Shown here in pieces: positions 27,962 to 38,314 of a DNA stretch of 64,000 bases. Position 1 is the stretch's first letter; every line of letters starts with the position of its first letter. The position numbers were made by a program, and so were the translations under genes. The DNA is taken from contig NZ_JACJQG010000037.1 in the NCBI RefSeq assembly GCF_014696435.1, forward strand, positions 24,736-88,735. The letters are read 5' to 3'. Source of the DNA: Calothrix anomala FACHB-343. Lineage in GTDB: Bacteria; Cyanobacteriota; Cyanobacteriia; Cyanobacteriales; Nostocaceae. The notes beneath the pieces are model-generated. The model was not told the DNA's origin. It saw only the letters and a program-made list of their open reading frames with translations, and ran no database searches.

Positions 27962-30900
27962 CAGCTTCTAAAATTGCTCCCTGCATTCTCCCCAAAGCAT
28001 CAATTAAGCTTTGCAATTGTAAATCGGCTTTCATCACAGCTAAACCCCGCACTGTCACCTTCCCAGGTGAGTAGACAAACCGGGTTTTGAGATGATCTGG
28101 TAAGTTCGCCGCCAGTAAATTCCAAGCAGGTTCTTCCATTGGCGTTTCTAAAATTACGTGCTGTTTGTTTTCTGGTTTAATGCGGCTAAATCCTAATTTC
28201 TTGGCTAGCTGCTTCAGTTCCATAACGCGCAATAATTGACTGGCTGGAACTGGAATTGCACCATAGCGATCGCTCCATTCTCCCGCAATTTGTGTTAATT
28301 CTTCTTTCGATTTAGCCGCCGCTACTGCACGATATGCACTCATCTTCTGATCGACATCGGTAATATAATCGGCGGGAATAAATGCTGTCAGGTTGAGGTC
28401 AATTTGTGTATCGTCAACTTGGGGAATTTCCTGTCCGCGAATTTCGCGAATCGATTCTTCTAGCATTTGCATATATAAATCAAAGCCGATCGCATCCATT
28501 TGACCGGATTGTTCTGCACCTAGCAAGTTACCTACACCCCGAATTTCCATGTCGCGCATGGCTAATTGATACCCAGATCCCAATTGGGTAAATTCCTGAA
28601 TCGCTCGTAATCTCTGCCTTGCCGCTTCCGATAATGTGCGTTGTTGGGGGTAAAATAACCAAGCGTGAGCTTGAATTCCTGCCCGTCCTACCCGACCGCG
28701 TAATTGGTATAATTGCGATAACCCAAAGCGGTGGGCATCTTCAATTAAGATGGTGTTAACTCTGGGAATATCTAAGCCAGATTCAATAATTGTCGTACAA
28801 ACTAAAATATCTGCATCACCATTGTTAAAGGTGAGCATGGTTGATTCTAGCTGTCCTTCGTCCATTTGACCGTGAGCTACAGCAAATCTGGCTGAGGGTA
28901 TGATCTCTCGCAATTTTGTGGTTGTCTCTTCAATTCCTTCTACTCTGGGAACTACGTAAAATACCTGACCACCTCTGTCTAATTCTTGACGAATAGCTGT
29001 GCGGATGGTTTCATAATTCATCTGGGCGAGGTGCGTTTTAATCGGTCGTCGGGATGGGGGTGGTGTGGTAATTAAGCTCATTTCCCGAATCCCCGACAAA
29101 GACATGTATAAGGTACGGGGAATGGGTGTAGCAGAAAGTGTCAGCACATCTACCTGGGTTTTCAGGCTTTTAATTTTCTCTTTTTGGTTGACGCCAAAGC
29201 GTTGTTCTTCGTCAACTACCAACAATCCCAAATCGCGGAAGGTGATACCTTTACCTAAAAGTTGATGGGTACCCACGACTACATCTAATTCCCCCGTTGA
29301 TAACCGCTTTTGAATTTCTCGCCGTTCTTCAGCAGTGCGGAAGCGGTTGAGTAAACCGACATTAACCGGATAAGGTGCAAAGCGTTCTTTAAGGGTGTGG
29401 TAATGTTGCTGGGTAAGGATGGTGGTAGGTGCAAGTAAGGCGACTTGTTTACCTGCGGTGACAGCTTTGAAAATGGCGCGAATGGCGACTTCTGTTTTCC
29501 CGAAACCGACATCACCACAAACTAAGCGATCCATTGGGCGATCGCTTTCCATATCTCTTTTCACATCTTGGGTAGCTTTAAGCTGGTCTGTGGTAGGTTG
29601 ATAAGGGAAAGAATCTTCCATTTCCTCTTGCCAAGGCATATCTTGAGGATAATTAAAGCCTTGTTGTTGCGATCGCGCTGCGTATAATTTCAGCAAGTCT
29701 ACCGCTAATTTCTTAATCGCTTTGCGGACTTTATTCTTGGTATTCTCCCAAGCTTTACCCGTCATTTTATGCAGTTCTGGCGCTTTATCGGCGGTAGTCC
29801 TAAACCGCGATAAAGAACCAACTTGATCGGCGGCGACTCTCAGCAAACCGTCAGCATATTGCACGACAATATAATCGCGGGTTTCATCGTTAATAGTCAG
29901 ACTTTCTAACTTGACGAATTTCCCGATTCCGTGACTTCTGTGAACTACATAATCTCCCTGACGCAGCTTATTTGGATCTACTTGCTTGGAAGCAGCTTGA
30001 CGACGCTTGCGGATATAGCTGGGAGTCGCTAAAGAATGCTGTCCGTAAAATTCCCTATCTGTAACTACTACCAAGCGGAATGTCGGGAGAATAAAACCTT
30101 CTAATTCCGCCAACCCAGAATATTTCAGCGCTACAGGGATGTGGTTAATTTGTAGCTTTTCAATCGCTAGGTAATCGCGGGGATTGGGGATAAACTGCGC
30201 CGGACAGTCATGTTCTTGGAGTAGGGAAACAGAACGGGAAGGTTGCGCCGAAATTAACCAAGTCGAGAAATTGCGATCGCGTTCTTGGCGTAATGTGTCA
30301 GCTAATTTCGCAAATTGATGTGGTGTAACGGGAACCGGTCTACTAGCGAGATTAATTCCGGTATTTTCTTCTGCTAGTTCCGACAAATATATTTGTTTAA
30401 ACTTCGCCGCAACAGCTAAACAATCATCAAAAGACCGATGGATTTTTGGTAATTGTAAAGCACCAAGCCCAATTTCCCCAGTTCCTAAAGACCATTGTTC
30501 CTCAGCATTTTCTACCCAGCGATCGCTATGGGCGTGACATTGTTCTGGTTCATCAATGGCAACTAAAGTATTTTCGCTCAAATAGTCTAAAAGTGAAGCA
30601 GGTTGCGCAAAAGCTAACCCCAAAAAGCGACGACTACCTTCAAGTTTATCGGTGTCAAATTCCGACTCCGCACTCAGTACTGTTACTTCAGGAATATTCT
30701 TCAATTCAGCGCTGACAATCGCCGCAAAACTAGTCGGAGTGAGAATAATTTGGTTAACTTTATCTAGCGCCGAACGTTGGGTTGCGGGGTCAAATTCCCG
30801 AATTTGCTCAATTTCATCGCCAAACCATTCCAAGCGCACAGGTAACTCTGACGCTACAGGAAAAATATCAACAATATCCCCCCGACGACTCCATTGTCCT

Positions 30901-31496
30901 TCTGTTTCTACTAAGGGGACTCGTTCATAACCCAAAGTAGTAATTTTCGTACTGAAGGTATTTAAATCAAATTCCATCCCCTTCTTTAACGTCAAGCAAA
31001 AAGGAATGAAAGCCTCAGGCGGTGGTAAATGGGGTTGTAATGCCCCTGTAGTCGCCACAATGGCAATTTTTGACTGTTGACCGTTGACTGTTGACTGTTG
31101 ACCGTTGACTGTTGACTGTTGACCGTTGACCGTTGACTGTTGACTATTAGACTCTTGAATTTTGACCAAATCAGCCAAAACCTGCATTTGACCCCAAGTC
31201 ATTTCCGTTTCTGGATCAAAGGGTTCATAAGGCGACGCTTCCGAAGTCGGGTAGAAATAGACATTCTTCCAACCCATCGCTTCTAATTGTGCATAGGCGC
31301 GTCCGGCTTCCTCCAAAGTGGCACAAACCACAAATAAATTATTTTCCGAACTTTGCGCCAGTGCAGAAGCGACCAAACCCTTAGGAAGGCGAGGAATACC
31401 ATTTAACCGTAAATCTTGTTGACGATTAAGTTTAGAAAGTAGTTCAGTAGTTAAAGGCGATCGCGCTAAAGCACGCACAATAGAAGAAAATGCCAT
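27951..31496 (-). CDS. mfd: Transcription-repair coupling factor
   Basis: 1181 aa from ATG 31496 ([20 protein letters not shown]). Mfd displaces RNA polymerase stalled at lesions and recruits UvrA. UvrB-like N-terminal modules, the RNA polymerase-interacting domain ([18 protein letters not shown]), then a RecG-like translocase with Walker [16 protein letters not shown] (VVDEEQRFG), [10 protein letters not shown] and [10 protein letters not shown], and a C-terminal TRCF domain. Between residues about 117 and 140 it carries repeated QQSTVNG units encoded by a heptamer DNA array, an insertion into an otherwise normal N-terminal domain. An upstream TTG-type start at 31541 would add 15 atypical residues. 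Confidence 0.95.
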   Translation of the reverse strand: MAFSSIVRALARSPLTTELLSKLNRQQDLRLNGIPRLPKGLVASALAQSSENNLFVVCATLEEAGRAYAQLEAMGWKNVYFYPTSEASPYEPFDPETEMTWGQMQVLADLVKIQESNSQQSTVNGQQSTVNGQQSTVNGQQSKIAIVATTGALQPHLPPPEAFIPFCLTLKKGMEFDLNTFSTKITTLGYERVPLVETEGQWSRRGDIVDIFPVASELPVRLEWFGDEIEQIREFDPATQRSALDKVNQIILTPTSFAAIVSAELKNIPEVTVLSAESEFDTDKLEGSRRFLGLAFAQPASLLDYLSENTLVAIDEPEQCHAHSDRWVENAEEQWSLGTGEIGLGALQLPKIHRSFDDCLAVAAKFKQIYLSELAEENTGINLASRPVPVTPHQFAKLADTLRQERDRNFSTWLISAQPSRSVSLLQEHDCPAQFIPNPRDYLAIEKLQINHIPVALKYSGLAELEGFILPTFRLVVVTDREFYGQHSLATPSYIRKRRQAASKQVDPNKLRQGDYVVHRSHGIGKFVKLESLTINDETRDYIVVQYADGLLRVAADQVGSLSRFRTTADKAPELHKMTGKAWENTKNKVRKAIKKLAVDLLKLYAARSQQQGFNYPQDMPWQEEMEDSFPYQPTTDQLKATQDVKRDMESDRPMDRLVCGDVGFGKTEVAIRAIFKAVTAGKQVALLAPTTILTQQHYHTLKERFAPYPVNVGLLNRFRTAEERREIQKRLSTGELDVVVGTHQLLGKGITFRDLGLLVVDEEQRFGVNQKEKIKSLKTQVDVLTLSATPIPRTLYMSLSGIREMSLITTPPPSRRPIKTHLAQMNYETIRTAIRQELDRGGQVFYVVPRVEGIEETTTKLREIIPSARFAVAHGQMDEGQLESTMLTFNNGDADILVCTTIIESGLDIPRVNTILIEDAHRFGLSQLYQLRGRVGRAGIQAHAWLFYPQQRTLSEAARQRLRAIQEFTQLGSGYQLAMRDMEIRGVGNLLGAEQSGQMDAIGFDLYMQMLEESIREIRGQEIPQVDDTQIDLNLTAFIPADYITDVDQKMSAYRAVAAAKSKEELTQIAGEWSDRYGAIPVPASQLLRVMELKQLAKKLGFSRIKPENKQHVILETPMEEPAWNLLAANLPDHLKTRFVYSPGKVTVRGLAVMKADLQLQSLIDALGRMQGAILEAVTA
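31070..31147. repeat. CAACAGT-type heptamer array inside mfd
   Basis: About eleven units of ttgactg/ttgaccg. Three heptamers equal 21 nt, so the array is read as a 7-residue repeat (QQSTVNG) without a frameshift. Confidence 0.92.
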
Positions 31497-31605
31497 AAAT
31501 TTTAATGTAAATGCAAGTCGTTGTGAGGAAGCTGATGTCACTTATTTTAAATACTGTTAACAGCCCCCTGAACTTTTGGATCAAAGAATTTGACAAGGGA
31601 GGACG

Positions 31606-31667
31606 GTTGACTGTTGACTGTTGACTGTTGACTGTTGACTGTTGACCAATGACTATTGACTATTAAC
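31606..31667. repeat. CAACAGT-type heptamer array upstream of mfd
   Basis: Tandem ttgactg units followed by diverged ttgacca/ttgacta units and then tgccctatgcccaatgcccc. It fills most of the 31497-31800 spacer between mfd and the divergent CNNM-type gene, where the promoters must lie. Confidence 0.9.
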
Positions 31668-31800
31668 CCATGCCCTATGCCCAATGCCCCATGCCCATTA
31701 CTTAGGACTTTATGTACAATTAAAGCGTTTATAGATGCACCTTTAATACTAGATACTAGGAATTAAGCTAAGTTCGCTCTTGATAGCGGCAAATATAAAG

Positions 31801-33114
31801 ATGTCCTCCATGACTTTTGAAATTTTAATCATTTTGGTATTAATTATTGCCAATGGGGTGTTTTCTATGTCCGAGATGGCGATTGTCTCGGCACGGAAGG
31901 TAAGATTACAACAAATGGCTAATCAAGGAGACCTGAAAGCCAGAGAAGCGTTAAAGCTGGCTGAATCTCCGAATCAACTTTTTTCTACTATACAAATTGG
32001 TATTACCCTGATTGGAATTCTGACTGGTGCTTTTGGTGGCGCGACAATTGCTGAGAAATTAGCGGTTTATGTAAGGTCAGTACCGTTTTTAGCACCTTAT
32101 AGTCAACCATTCTCCTTTGGGCTAGTGGTTTTAATCATCACCTATTTGTCCCTGATTGTAGGCGAATTAGTCCCCAAGCGATTGGCTTTAAACAACCCGG
32201 AAGGGATTGCAGCTTTTGTGGCGATTCCTATGCAAGCTGTAGCAGCGATCGCATCTCCCGCAGTTTTTCTTTTAAGTGCTTCTACGGAAATGGTTTTGCG
32301 TGTGTTAGGAATTAGACCGTCAACAGAACCGCAAGTTACGGAAGAAGAAATCAAAATTTTAATTGAGCAAGGCACAGAAGCGGGAACCTTTGAGGAAGCC
32401 GAACAGGATATGGTAGAGCGAGTTTTTCGCTTAGGCGATCGCCCTGTCAGCGCTTTTATGACACCCCGTCCGGATATTGTCTGGCTCGATTTGGAAGACA
32501 GCGCCGAAGAAAACCGCCAAAAAATGGTGGACAGCGCCTATTCCCGCTACCCAGTCTGTCAAGAAGGACTGGATAACGTCTTAGGTGTGATTCCCGTGAC
32601 AGATTTATTAGCCAGAAGTTTTAGAGGTGAATCTTTAGATTTAACTGTAGGCTTGCGACAACCAGTATTTGTCCCCGAAAGTACCCGTGGCTTAAAAGTT
32701 TTAGAGTTATTTAAGCAAACTGTAACGCACATGGCGCTGGTAGTTGATGAATATGGAGTCATTCAAGGACTAGTTACCCTCAATGATATTATGAGCGAAA
32801 TTGTGGGTGATGTGCCAGCCGACCCAGGACAAGACCAACCCCAAGCCGTACAGAGAGAAGATGGTTCTTGGCTATTAGATGGCATGTTACCTGTAGAAGA
32901 ATTTTTAGAAATCTTTGACATGGAAGAATGGGAATCTGAAGAACACGGTAGCTATCAAACCTTAGGCGGCTTTGTCATCACACACTTAGGACGCATCCCC
33001 GCCGCCGCCGATCATTTTGAATGGGAAGGAATGCGCATCGAAGTCATGGATATGGACGGTAATCGAGTCGATAAAGTATTGGTAATTCCCAAACCCAATA
33101 AATCGGCAGGGTAG
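31801..33114 (+). CDS. CNNM/CorC (HlyC)-family membrane protein
   Basis: 437 aa from ATG 31801 (alternatives 31780, 31810). DUF21/CNNM transmembrane domain (about 1-190; IANGVFSMSEMAIVSARK, TIQIGITLIGILTGAFGG), a CBS pair (about 205-340; MTPRPDIVWLD, LGVIPVTDLL, GLVTLNDIMSEI) and a C-terminal CorC_HlyC domain (about 350-430; DGSWLLDGMLPVEEF, LGGFVITHLG). Family members are associated with Mg2+/Na+ transport; the 'hemolysin' label is historical. Divergent from mfd. Confidence 0.93.
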   Translation: MSSMTFEILIILVLIIANGVFSMSEMAIVSARKVRLQQMANQGDLKAREALKLAESPNQLFSTIQIGITLIGILTGAFGGATIAEKLAVYVRSVPFLAPYSQPFSFGLVVLIITYLSLIVGELVPKRLALNNPEGIAAFVAIPMQAVAAIASPAVFLLSASTEMVLRVLGIRPSTEPQVTEEEIKILIEQGTEAGTFEEAEQDMVERVFRLGDRPVSAFMTPRPDIVWLDLEDSAEENRQKMVDSAYSRYPVCQEGLDNVLGVIPVTDLLARSFRGESLDLTVGLRQPVFVPESTRGLKVLELFKQTVTHMALVVDEYGVIQGLVTLNDIMSEIVGDVPADPGQDQPQAVQREDGSWLLDGMLPVEEFLEIFDMEEWESEEHGSYQTLGGFVITHLGRIPAAADHFEWEGMRIEVMDMDGNRVDKVLVIPKPNKSAG

Positions 33115-33235
33115 GGGATTGGGCATTGGGCATTGGGCAAAAATCAAATAGAATTCTTAATTTTGAATTTTGAATTTTGAATTTTGAATTGTTTGTCCCC
33201 CTGCTCCCTGCTCCCTGCCCCCCTGCCTCATCCCC

Positions 33236-34417
33236 CTAACTCTGAGACAACCGCTTCACCTCTTCCCCCAGCAAAAGCTGATGTGCTTGCGTCAGTATTT
33301 GGGGGATTTTATTTGCATGGGGACTAGCAGCTAAACATGTGCTTAAGTCTAATTCCCAAATGCGATCGCTTTTATTACCAGGAAACCAGTGACTAGCATT
33401 ACCTAAAAGGTTGTAGCGCATTTTGGCGTAGTCTATCATGTCGTAGGCGATCGCTAAATTCCACAGCCACAAAATCACTGGAATATTCACTTCCCCTGGT
33501 GTTTGTTCCCAACTGGGTAAATTCACTCGCCAGGTTTTCGCCCAGTCTTCTCCTAAAGTAGCGATCGCTTCTTGTTCTAACCTAGCCAAAATTGGCGGTA
33601 AAATTTCATCTGCCCGATCTAGCAAATCCAAAGTTTTGATATGTTCGTCAAAATCTTGGGGATTTGCTGCGCCTATACTCAAAGTATGCACTTGGGGATG
33701 ACTCAGGCAAAATAAATTGTTAAATACCATTGGGCTTAAAGGCGCACACAAATTCACTAATTTTTCTGGTGCTTCATACAGCATTCCGCCTTTATTCGAT
33801 GGACTAATAATAAACACGCCCATATCATGCTGTGTAGCGGCGGTAATTGCTGGCCAGTTCCATTGATTAATGTAATACCAATGCAGGTTAACATAATCAA
33901 ACAAATTGGTATTAATAGCTTGCACGATTGTATCTGTAGATCCGTGGGTAGAAAAGCCAATAAATCTCACTTTCCCTTCAGCTTGTAACTGTTGTGCCAC
34001 TTCTACACAACCACCAGGACGGATACTGTAATCTAAACTCTCGTCATGATTAACGCCATGTAGCCCTAGTAAATCTACGTAATCTAACTGGAGATAATTA
34101 AGCGATCGCTCAAATGTCTCGCGAAATTCTTGCGGATCTGCAACCGGGCTAACTTTAGTTTGCACAATCAACTTTTCCCGGGGGAATTTCGGTAATATTT
34201 GCCCTAATTGCATTTCTGAAGTGCCATAACCACGCGCCGTCTCAATGTGATTAATACCTAATTCAATCGCCCGCCGAATAGTTGCTTCTAAATTCTCCTG
34301 ATTATCTTGGAGAATCTCATCAGGGGAAACATCCTGCCATTTGAACTGATATCTCATCCCGCCACAGGAAAACACTGGCATTTGTAATTCTGTGCGTCCA
34401 AATCTTCTGTATAGCAT
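33236..34417 (-). CDS. Aldo/keto reductase family protein
   Basis: 393 aa. TIM-barrel oxidoreductase with the N-terminal RRFGRTELQMPVFSCGGMRY, the Tyr of the tetrad in ETARGYGTSE, Lys in LIVQTKVSP and His in LLGLHGVNHD; a phosphate-binding end SIGAANPQDF. The ~90-residue C-terminal extension (WLWNLAIAYDMIDYAKMRYN) is typical of the cyanobacterial subgroup related to iron-sulfur AKRs, but no CxxCxxC cluster motif is present. Presumed NAD(P)H-dependent; substrate unknown. Confidence 0.88.
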   Translation of the reverse strand: MLYRRFGRTELQMPVFSCGGMRYQFKWQDVSPDEILQDNQENLEATIRRAIELGINHIETARGYGTSEMQLGQILPKFPREKLIVQTKVSPVADPQEFRETFERSLNYLQLDYVDLLGLHGVNHDESLDYSIRPGGCVEVAQQLQAEGKVRFIGFSTHGSTDTIVQAINTNLFDYVNLHWYYINQWNWPAITAATQHDMGVFIISPSNKGGMLYEAPEKLVNLCAPLSPMVFNNLFCLSHPQVHTLSIGAANPQDFDEHIKTLDLLDRADEILPPILARLEQEAIATLGEDWAKTWRVNLPSWEQTPGEVNIPVILWLWNLAIAYDMIDYAKMRYNLLGNASHWFPGNKSDRIWELDLSTCLAASPHANKIPQILTQAHQLLLGEEVKRLSQS

Positions 34418-34550
34418 TAATAGACTTTAAATTAGTTCTGAAGTTAAAATCTCAATTTTTAAATTTAGCGCATCAACCAGAACTAACAGTTCACAATGCC
34501 ATGATTCTTGATTCCCTAGTACAGTATGAGAAATTCAATTAGGTAGCAAT

Positions 34551-34655
34551 TAATACCAATTAGAAAAAAGAATGCGACAGATTGTAGGGGTACTGGCACT
34601 GCCATGCCCTCTAGAATATTTTGATGTGTCGCAAACATTATTGGAAACGGTATTA
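34551..34655 (-). repeat. Miniature inverted-repeat element, family B, copy 2
   Basis: 105 bp, about 90% identical to the reverse complement of 4214-4317, with the same taataccaat / attggtatta type ends. Confidence 0.85.
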
Positions 34656-34683
34656 ATTAAATATGAGTCTTCTTAAATACAGA

Positions 34684-34716
34684 AAGAGACCGTAATTTAC
34701 AGTCTCTTAAAAGTTT
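34684..34716. terminator. Terminator-like hairpin
   Basis: aagagaccgtaa / ttacagtctctt arms with one mismatch, then aaaagtttttt on the + strand. Possible bidirectional terminator; on the minus strand it is 288 bp past the 35004 stop. Confidence 0.5.
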
Positions 34717-34797
34717 TTTATCTTACACTAGACTAGATTAATTAAGTAAATTTGCAGAAATTAAACCACATCTATTTTGAGAACCATAGTTTTAAAA

Positions 34798-34879
34798 GTA
34801 GTGGGAGCATCTTGCTCCCTGGGCTTCTTAGCGGGCAAGACTTCGGCGTGAGCGCTCAGTCGAACGCTACCCGCACTAC
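34798..34879. repeat. Miniature element, family E, copy 1
   Basis: 82 bp, gtagtgggagcatcttgctc ... cgcactac. A second member is at 58429-58533 with the same gtagtg/cactac ends and the gagcatcttgctc palindrome. Confidence 0.7.
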
Positions 34880-35003
34880 TCCAGGTTTCAAAATGGACGA
34901 GGTTTAGCGTTTATTATTTGCTTACCTCCAAAATTCTTGCCTGTGGCAATAAATACGTAACTTCACAAAGAATTGCTATTATCCCCAAACACCAGAATTG
35001 ATG

Positions 35004-35729
35004 TTACAAACTAGCCAAATTCGGGAACAGACTAGTAGTTTGCTGTGTCACTGTTGTCACTGAGGGTAAAAATCTTTCTTCTAATAATTGACTAAAATTA
35101 TTGACATCTTGTTGCCAATTCTGCATTATTTGCTTGAGGTTTTGCAGTTTCTCACTCTCCGAATTAGCAGATAAAGGATAGTTGTAGTTACCAGAAAAGA
35201 CTACTGCTGATTCTGTTTTATCAGGATATTGAATTTTGGCTTGATTGATACCTAAAATTAGCTGACTTTGCTTGAAGGTATAAGCTAACTGTAGCCCAAC
35301 TTGCATAGGTTCTTCACCAAATTCTTGCCATGAACCAGGAGAAAGCAGATGTTGACAGAGGTATTGATGGCTTTGTTGATCTGAGCCAAACATAAACAAT
35401 CCTACAGGATTAATACCCACACTTTGATAATCAACTTTAGGTAACTTGTCTACTAACTGACAAGCAATTTGCGCAACTTGAATTTCCTGTAATTCTCTAG
35501 TTCCAATAGCCTCAGTAATCACAATGCGGTTAGGTTGCGCCACAATTGATAGCCCATTGCTAAATATCATCTGGGCAATACCATTGGCGTATACTGGAGG
35601 TCTCCCCAATTCCCAATCACCAGGAATCACCCCGGTATATTTCAAAAAGTCAGGATTAAGAACTGTGGGATTAAGATTTTTAGCAGCAATTGCGATCGCT
35701 AATTCTTGAAGAAACAAATTTTTGCTCAT
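35004..35729 (-). CDS. Conserved hypothetical protein
   Basis: 241 aa, no signal peptide and no membrane segment. It contains VIPGDWELGRPPVYANGIAQ and a mixed alpha/beta pattern (IVAQPNRIVITEAIG, QVGLQLAYTFKQSQLILGIN) with a helical C-terminus (LKQIMQNWQQDVNNFSQLLE). I cannot assign a family or role. Codon use and length look like a genuine gene. Monocistronic. Confidence 0.65.
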   Translation of the reverse strand: MSKNLFLQELAIAIAAKNLNPTVLNPDFLKYTGVIPGDWELGRPPVYANGIAQMIFSNGLSIVAQPNRIVITEAIGTRELQEIQVAQIACQLVDKLPKVDYQSVGINPVGLFMFGSDQQSHQYLCQHLLSPGSWQEFGEEPMQVGLQLAYTFKQSQLILGINQAKIQYPDKTESAVVFSGNYNYPLSANSESEKLQNLKQIMQNWQQDVNNFSQLLEERFLPSVTTVTQQTTSLFPNLASL

Positions 35730-36076
35730 AAATTTCTTTGTAGGTTCTACGTTTCAATATTTTTGGCATGAAAAATGACGCTATCTTGCGTTGTCGCACT
35801 TTGGTAGCGCGATGATTTAGCAAAATAACCAGAACAACACTGTTTTAAAGCTAAGGAATCTGTATTAGGTTGGTTTCAGCAAATATTTCAGCCGTTTTCG
35901 GTTGTAGAATGTACAATATGATTCTGGTAGATTATCCCAATACTAATGAGTTAGAGCAACCACTTTCATCAAATATTTATGATATCCGCTAAATCTGCAA
36001 GGAATATGTAAAATTTACATGAGCCAGAAACCTCAGCTATTTCCCAGATATGACAAATTCCCCTATCTGTTTAAGA

Positions 36077-36199
36077 CTTAGGACTTACGCAAAATCATGA
36101 GAAAACGAACCACGAAGTACGCAAAGAACACGTAGACACGAAGTGGCTTCCCAAAGGGTAGTAAAAAGGGTTTGAGAGAGTTATCGCATAAGTCCTAAG
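36077..36199. repeat. Miniature inverted-repeat element, family C, copy 1
   Basis: 123 bp with terminal inverted repeats cttaggacttacgc / gcataagtcctaag (13 of 14 matching). Related elements with the same ends are at 48611 and 59062. The rest of 35730-36327 has no gene that I can support. Confidence 0.85.
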
Positions 36200-36327
36200 A
36201 TTATCAGCCTGTAACCAATAACCATTTGATAAAACAAGTTAAAAATTTAGCTACTTAAATCAGAAAACTATAAGATTCACAATGAAGTCTTGTATTAGGA
36301 CATACATCTAAATGTCTAGAGGTGCTC

Positions 36328-36558
36328 ATGCCAGAGAAATTTCATAATTATTTAATTATTGACTCAGTTCATATCGAACAATCTACGCATAATTCAGTAT
36401 ATATTAATACGTTTATTTGGCTCGATATCATTATTATTCACGTTTTATTATTTGTAGCATTTAATGCTTATCATAAATATCGCGCTACCATACTCCGCCA
36501 AAAAGTAGCCACCTTAGAAAAACTGTGGCTTTTAGAAATTAATAAGAAAAAAGCTTGA
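36328..36558 (+). CDS. Small single-pass membrane protein
   Basis: 76 aa from ATG 36328 with AGAGG 7 nt upstream. One hydrophobic segment (FIWLDIIIIHVLLFVAF) separates a polar N-terminus from a basic C-terminus (YRATILRQKVATLEKLWLLE). No family recognised. It ends 21 bp before the TPR protein gene on the same strand, so the two are probably co-transcribed. Confidence 0.6.
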   Translation: MPEKFHNYLIIDSVHIEQSTHNSVYINTFIWLDIIIIHVLLFVAFNAYHKYRATILRQKVATLEKLWLLEINKKKA

Positions 36559-36579
36559 ATAAGTAGAAATATTCAGACA

Positions 36580-38205
36580 ATGAAATACTTATGCTTAATT
36601 TGGGTGCTTGTACTCAGCTTAGTTCTTCCTACTGAAGCTATGGCGCAAGCACAACAACCTTATGCTTTAATTTCAGGATTGGGAACGCACCACCATTCGG
36701 TTTCTACCCAAAATCCTGAAGCACAGCAGTTTTTCGATCAAGGGTTAAATTTAATTTACGCCTTCAACCATGATGAAGCGGCGCGTTCTTTTAAACATGC
36801 GGCGGAACTCGATCCGCAATTAGCGATGGCATATTGGGGTATTGCTTTAGCCCTGGGCCCTAATATTAACTTGGATGTGGATAGCGATCGCGAATTAGCA
36901 GCATATCAAGCCATCCAACAAGCCATAGCCTTGTCTAACCACGCCTCAAAACCAGAACAGGACTATATTAACGCCTTAGCCAAGCGCTACTCTAACAATT
37001 CTCACGCTTATTTATACAAGCTAGCCGTTGATTATAAAAATGCAATGGCAGATTTAGTCAAGCGTTATCCTCAAGACTTAGACGCCAAGACTTTATACGC
37101 CGAAAGCTTAATGGATTTGCACCCTTGGCAACTCTGGACTAAAGATGGTAAACCTGGGGAAAATACGGAAGAAATTGTATCTGTTTTAGAATCTGTATTA
37201 AAAAGCGATCCCAATCATCCCGGAGCCAATCACTATTATATCCATGCAGTAGAAGCTTCCCTAAATCCAGAACGCGCCTTAGCCAGCGCCAAACGCCTAG
37301 AAACCCTAGTACCAGGGGCAGGACATTTAGTACACATGCCTTCCCATATATATTTCCGCGTAGGAGATTATACCGCAGCCATGCATTCAAATGCCCTAGC
37401 GATCGCCCAAGACGAAACTTACATCAGCAAAAATCACATCCAGGGTTTTTATCCAGCTTCTTACTACAGCCACAACGTGCATTTTTTGGCAGTAGCCGCC
37501 GCGATGGCTGGTAAATATGAAGATGCCGTACAAGCAGCAGATAAATTAGTCACAATGGCGACTCCCTTAGTTGCAGAAATCCCAATGGTTGAGGGTTATC
37601 TAGGCACTAAACTCTTAATTCAAGTGCGCTTAAGTGACTGGGATAACATTTTAAAATCTCCTGCTCCCGATGACAAATTAGTTACAACCAAAGCTTTGTG
37701 GTATTTTGCTCATGGTATGGCTAACGCTGCCACTGGTAAATTAGAAAATGCAATTAGCGATCGCACTGCTTTACTCAACGCTCAAAAAACAATTTCCGTC
37801 GATGCAACTATCGGTATGAGTCCTGCCAGTAGTATTTTAGACATAGCTATTAACCAGTTAGACGGCAAAATCGCCAGAGCCAAGCAAGACTATAAATCTG
37901 CAATCCAATACCTAGAAACAGCCGTAGCCCAAGAAGACGCCCTTAATTACATGGAACCGCCAGACTGGTATATACCCTCACGAGAAGCATTAGGTGGTGT
38001 GCTATTAGCAACAGGCGATTATGCTACCGCCGAAAAAGTCTTCCGTGCAGACTTGCAAAAATATCCCTTAAATGGGCGTTCTTTATTCGGCTTGCAAGCC
38101 AGTTTACAAGCACTCAATAAAACTGCTGAGGCGCAACAAATTCAGGCTCAATTAGCTACAACTTGGAAAAATGCCGATATACAACTAGCCCTAGAAAAAT
38201 TGTAA
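36580..38205 (+). CDS. Exported tetratricopeptide-repeat protein
   Basis: 541 aa. Signal peptide (MKYLCLIWVLVLSLVLPTEA, cleavage near AMAQA), then GLGTHHHSVSTQNPEAQQFF and LIYAFNHDEAARSFKHAAEL, a pattern shared by a widespread bacterial TPR family of unknown function. TPR units continue to the C-terminus (YKSAIQYLETAVAQEDALN, GDYATAEKVFRADLQKYPLN). His-rich patches (HHH near residue 38, HYYIHAVEAS, HMPSHIY) suggest metal binding (inference). Likely operon with the small membrane protein upstream. Confidence 0.8.
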   Translation: MKYLCLIWVLVLSLVLPTEAMAQAQQPYALISGLGTHHHSVSTQNPEAQQFFDQGLNLIYAFNHDEAARSFKHAAELDPQLAMAYWGIALALGPNINLDVDSDRELAAYQAIQQAIALSNHASKPEQDYINALAKRYSNNSHAYLYKLAVDYKNAMADLVKRYPQDLDAKTLYAESLMDLHPWQLWTKDGKPGENTEEIVSVLESVLKSDPNHPGANHYYIHAVEASLNPERALASAKRLETLVPGAGHLVHMPSHIYFRVGDYTAAMHSNALAIAQDETYISKNHIQGFYPASYYSHNVHFLAVAAAMAGKYEDAVQAADKLVTMATPLVAEIPMVEGYLGTKLLIQVRLSDWDNILKSPAPDDKLVTTKALWYFAHGMANAATGKLENAISDRTALLNAQKTISVDATIGMSPASSILDIAINQLDGKIARAKQDYKSAIQYLETAVAQEDALNYMEPPDWYIPSREALGGVLLATGDYATAEKVFRADLQKYPLNGRSLFGLQASLQALNKTAEAQQIQAQLATTWKNADIQLALEKL

Positions 38206-38230
38206 AGGAGCAGGGGACAAGGGACAAGAA

Positions 38231-38300
38231 ATTTTAGATTTTAGATTTGCGATTTTGGATTTCAATCTAAAATCTAAAATCCAAAATCCAAAATTGAATT
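38231..38300. repeat. Heptamer array TTTTAGA / TTTTGGA with inverted halves
   Basis: attttagattttagattt then, inverted, atctaaaatctaaaatcc, so the transcript could fold into a long hairpin between the TPR gene and rpiA. Confidence 0.75.
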
Positions 38301-38314
38301 GCCCCATGCCCTAA

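Larger units (their letters stand above)
34418..35003. other. Repeat-filled spacer
   Basis: Holds a family B element (34551-34655), a terminator-like hairpin (34684-34716) and a family E element (34798-34879). No gene seen. Confidence 0.6.

Noticed and set aside
31070-31667. Arrays of short repeats as a CRISPR locus
   Set aside because: Units are 7 nt with no spacers and no cas genes nearby; they are heptamer tandem repeats.
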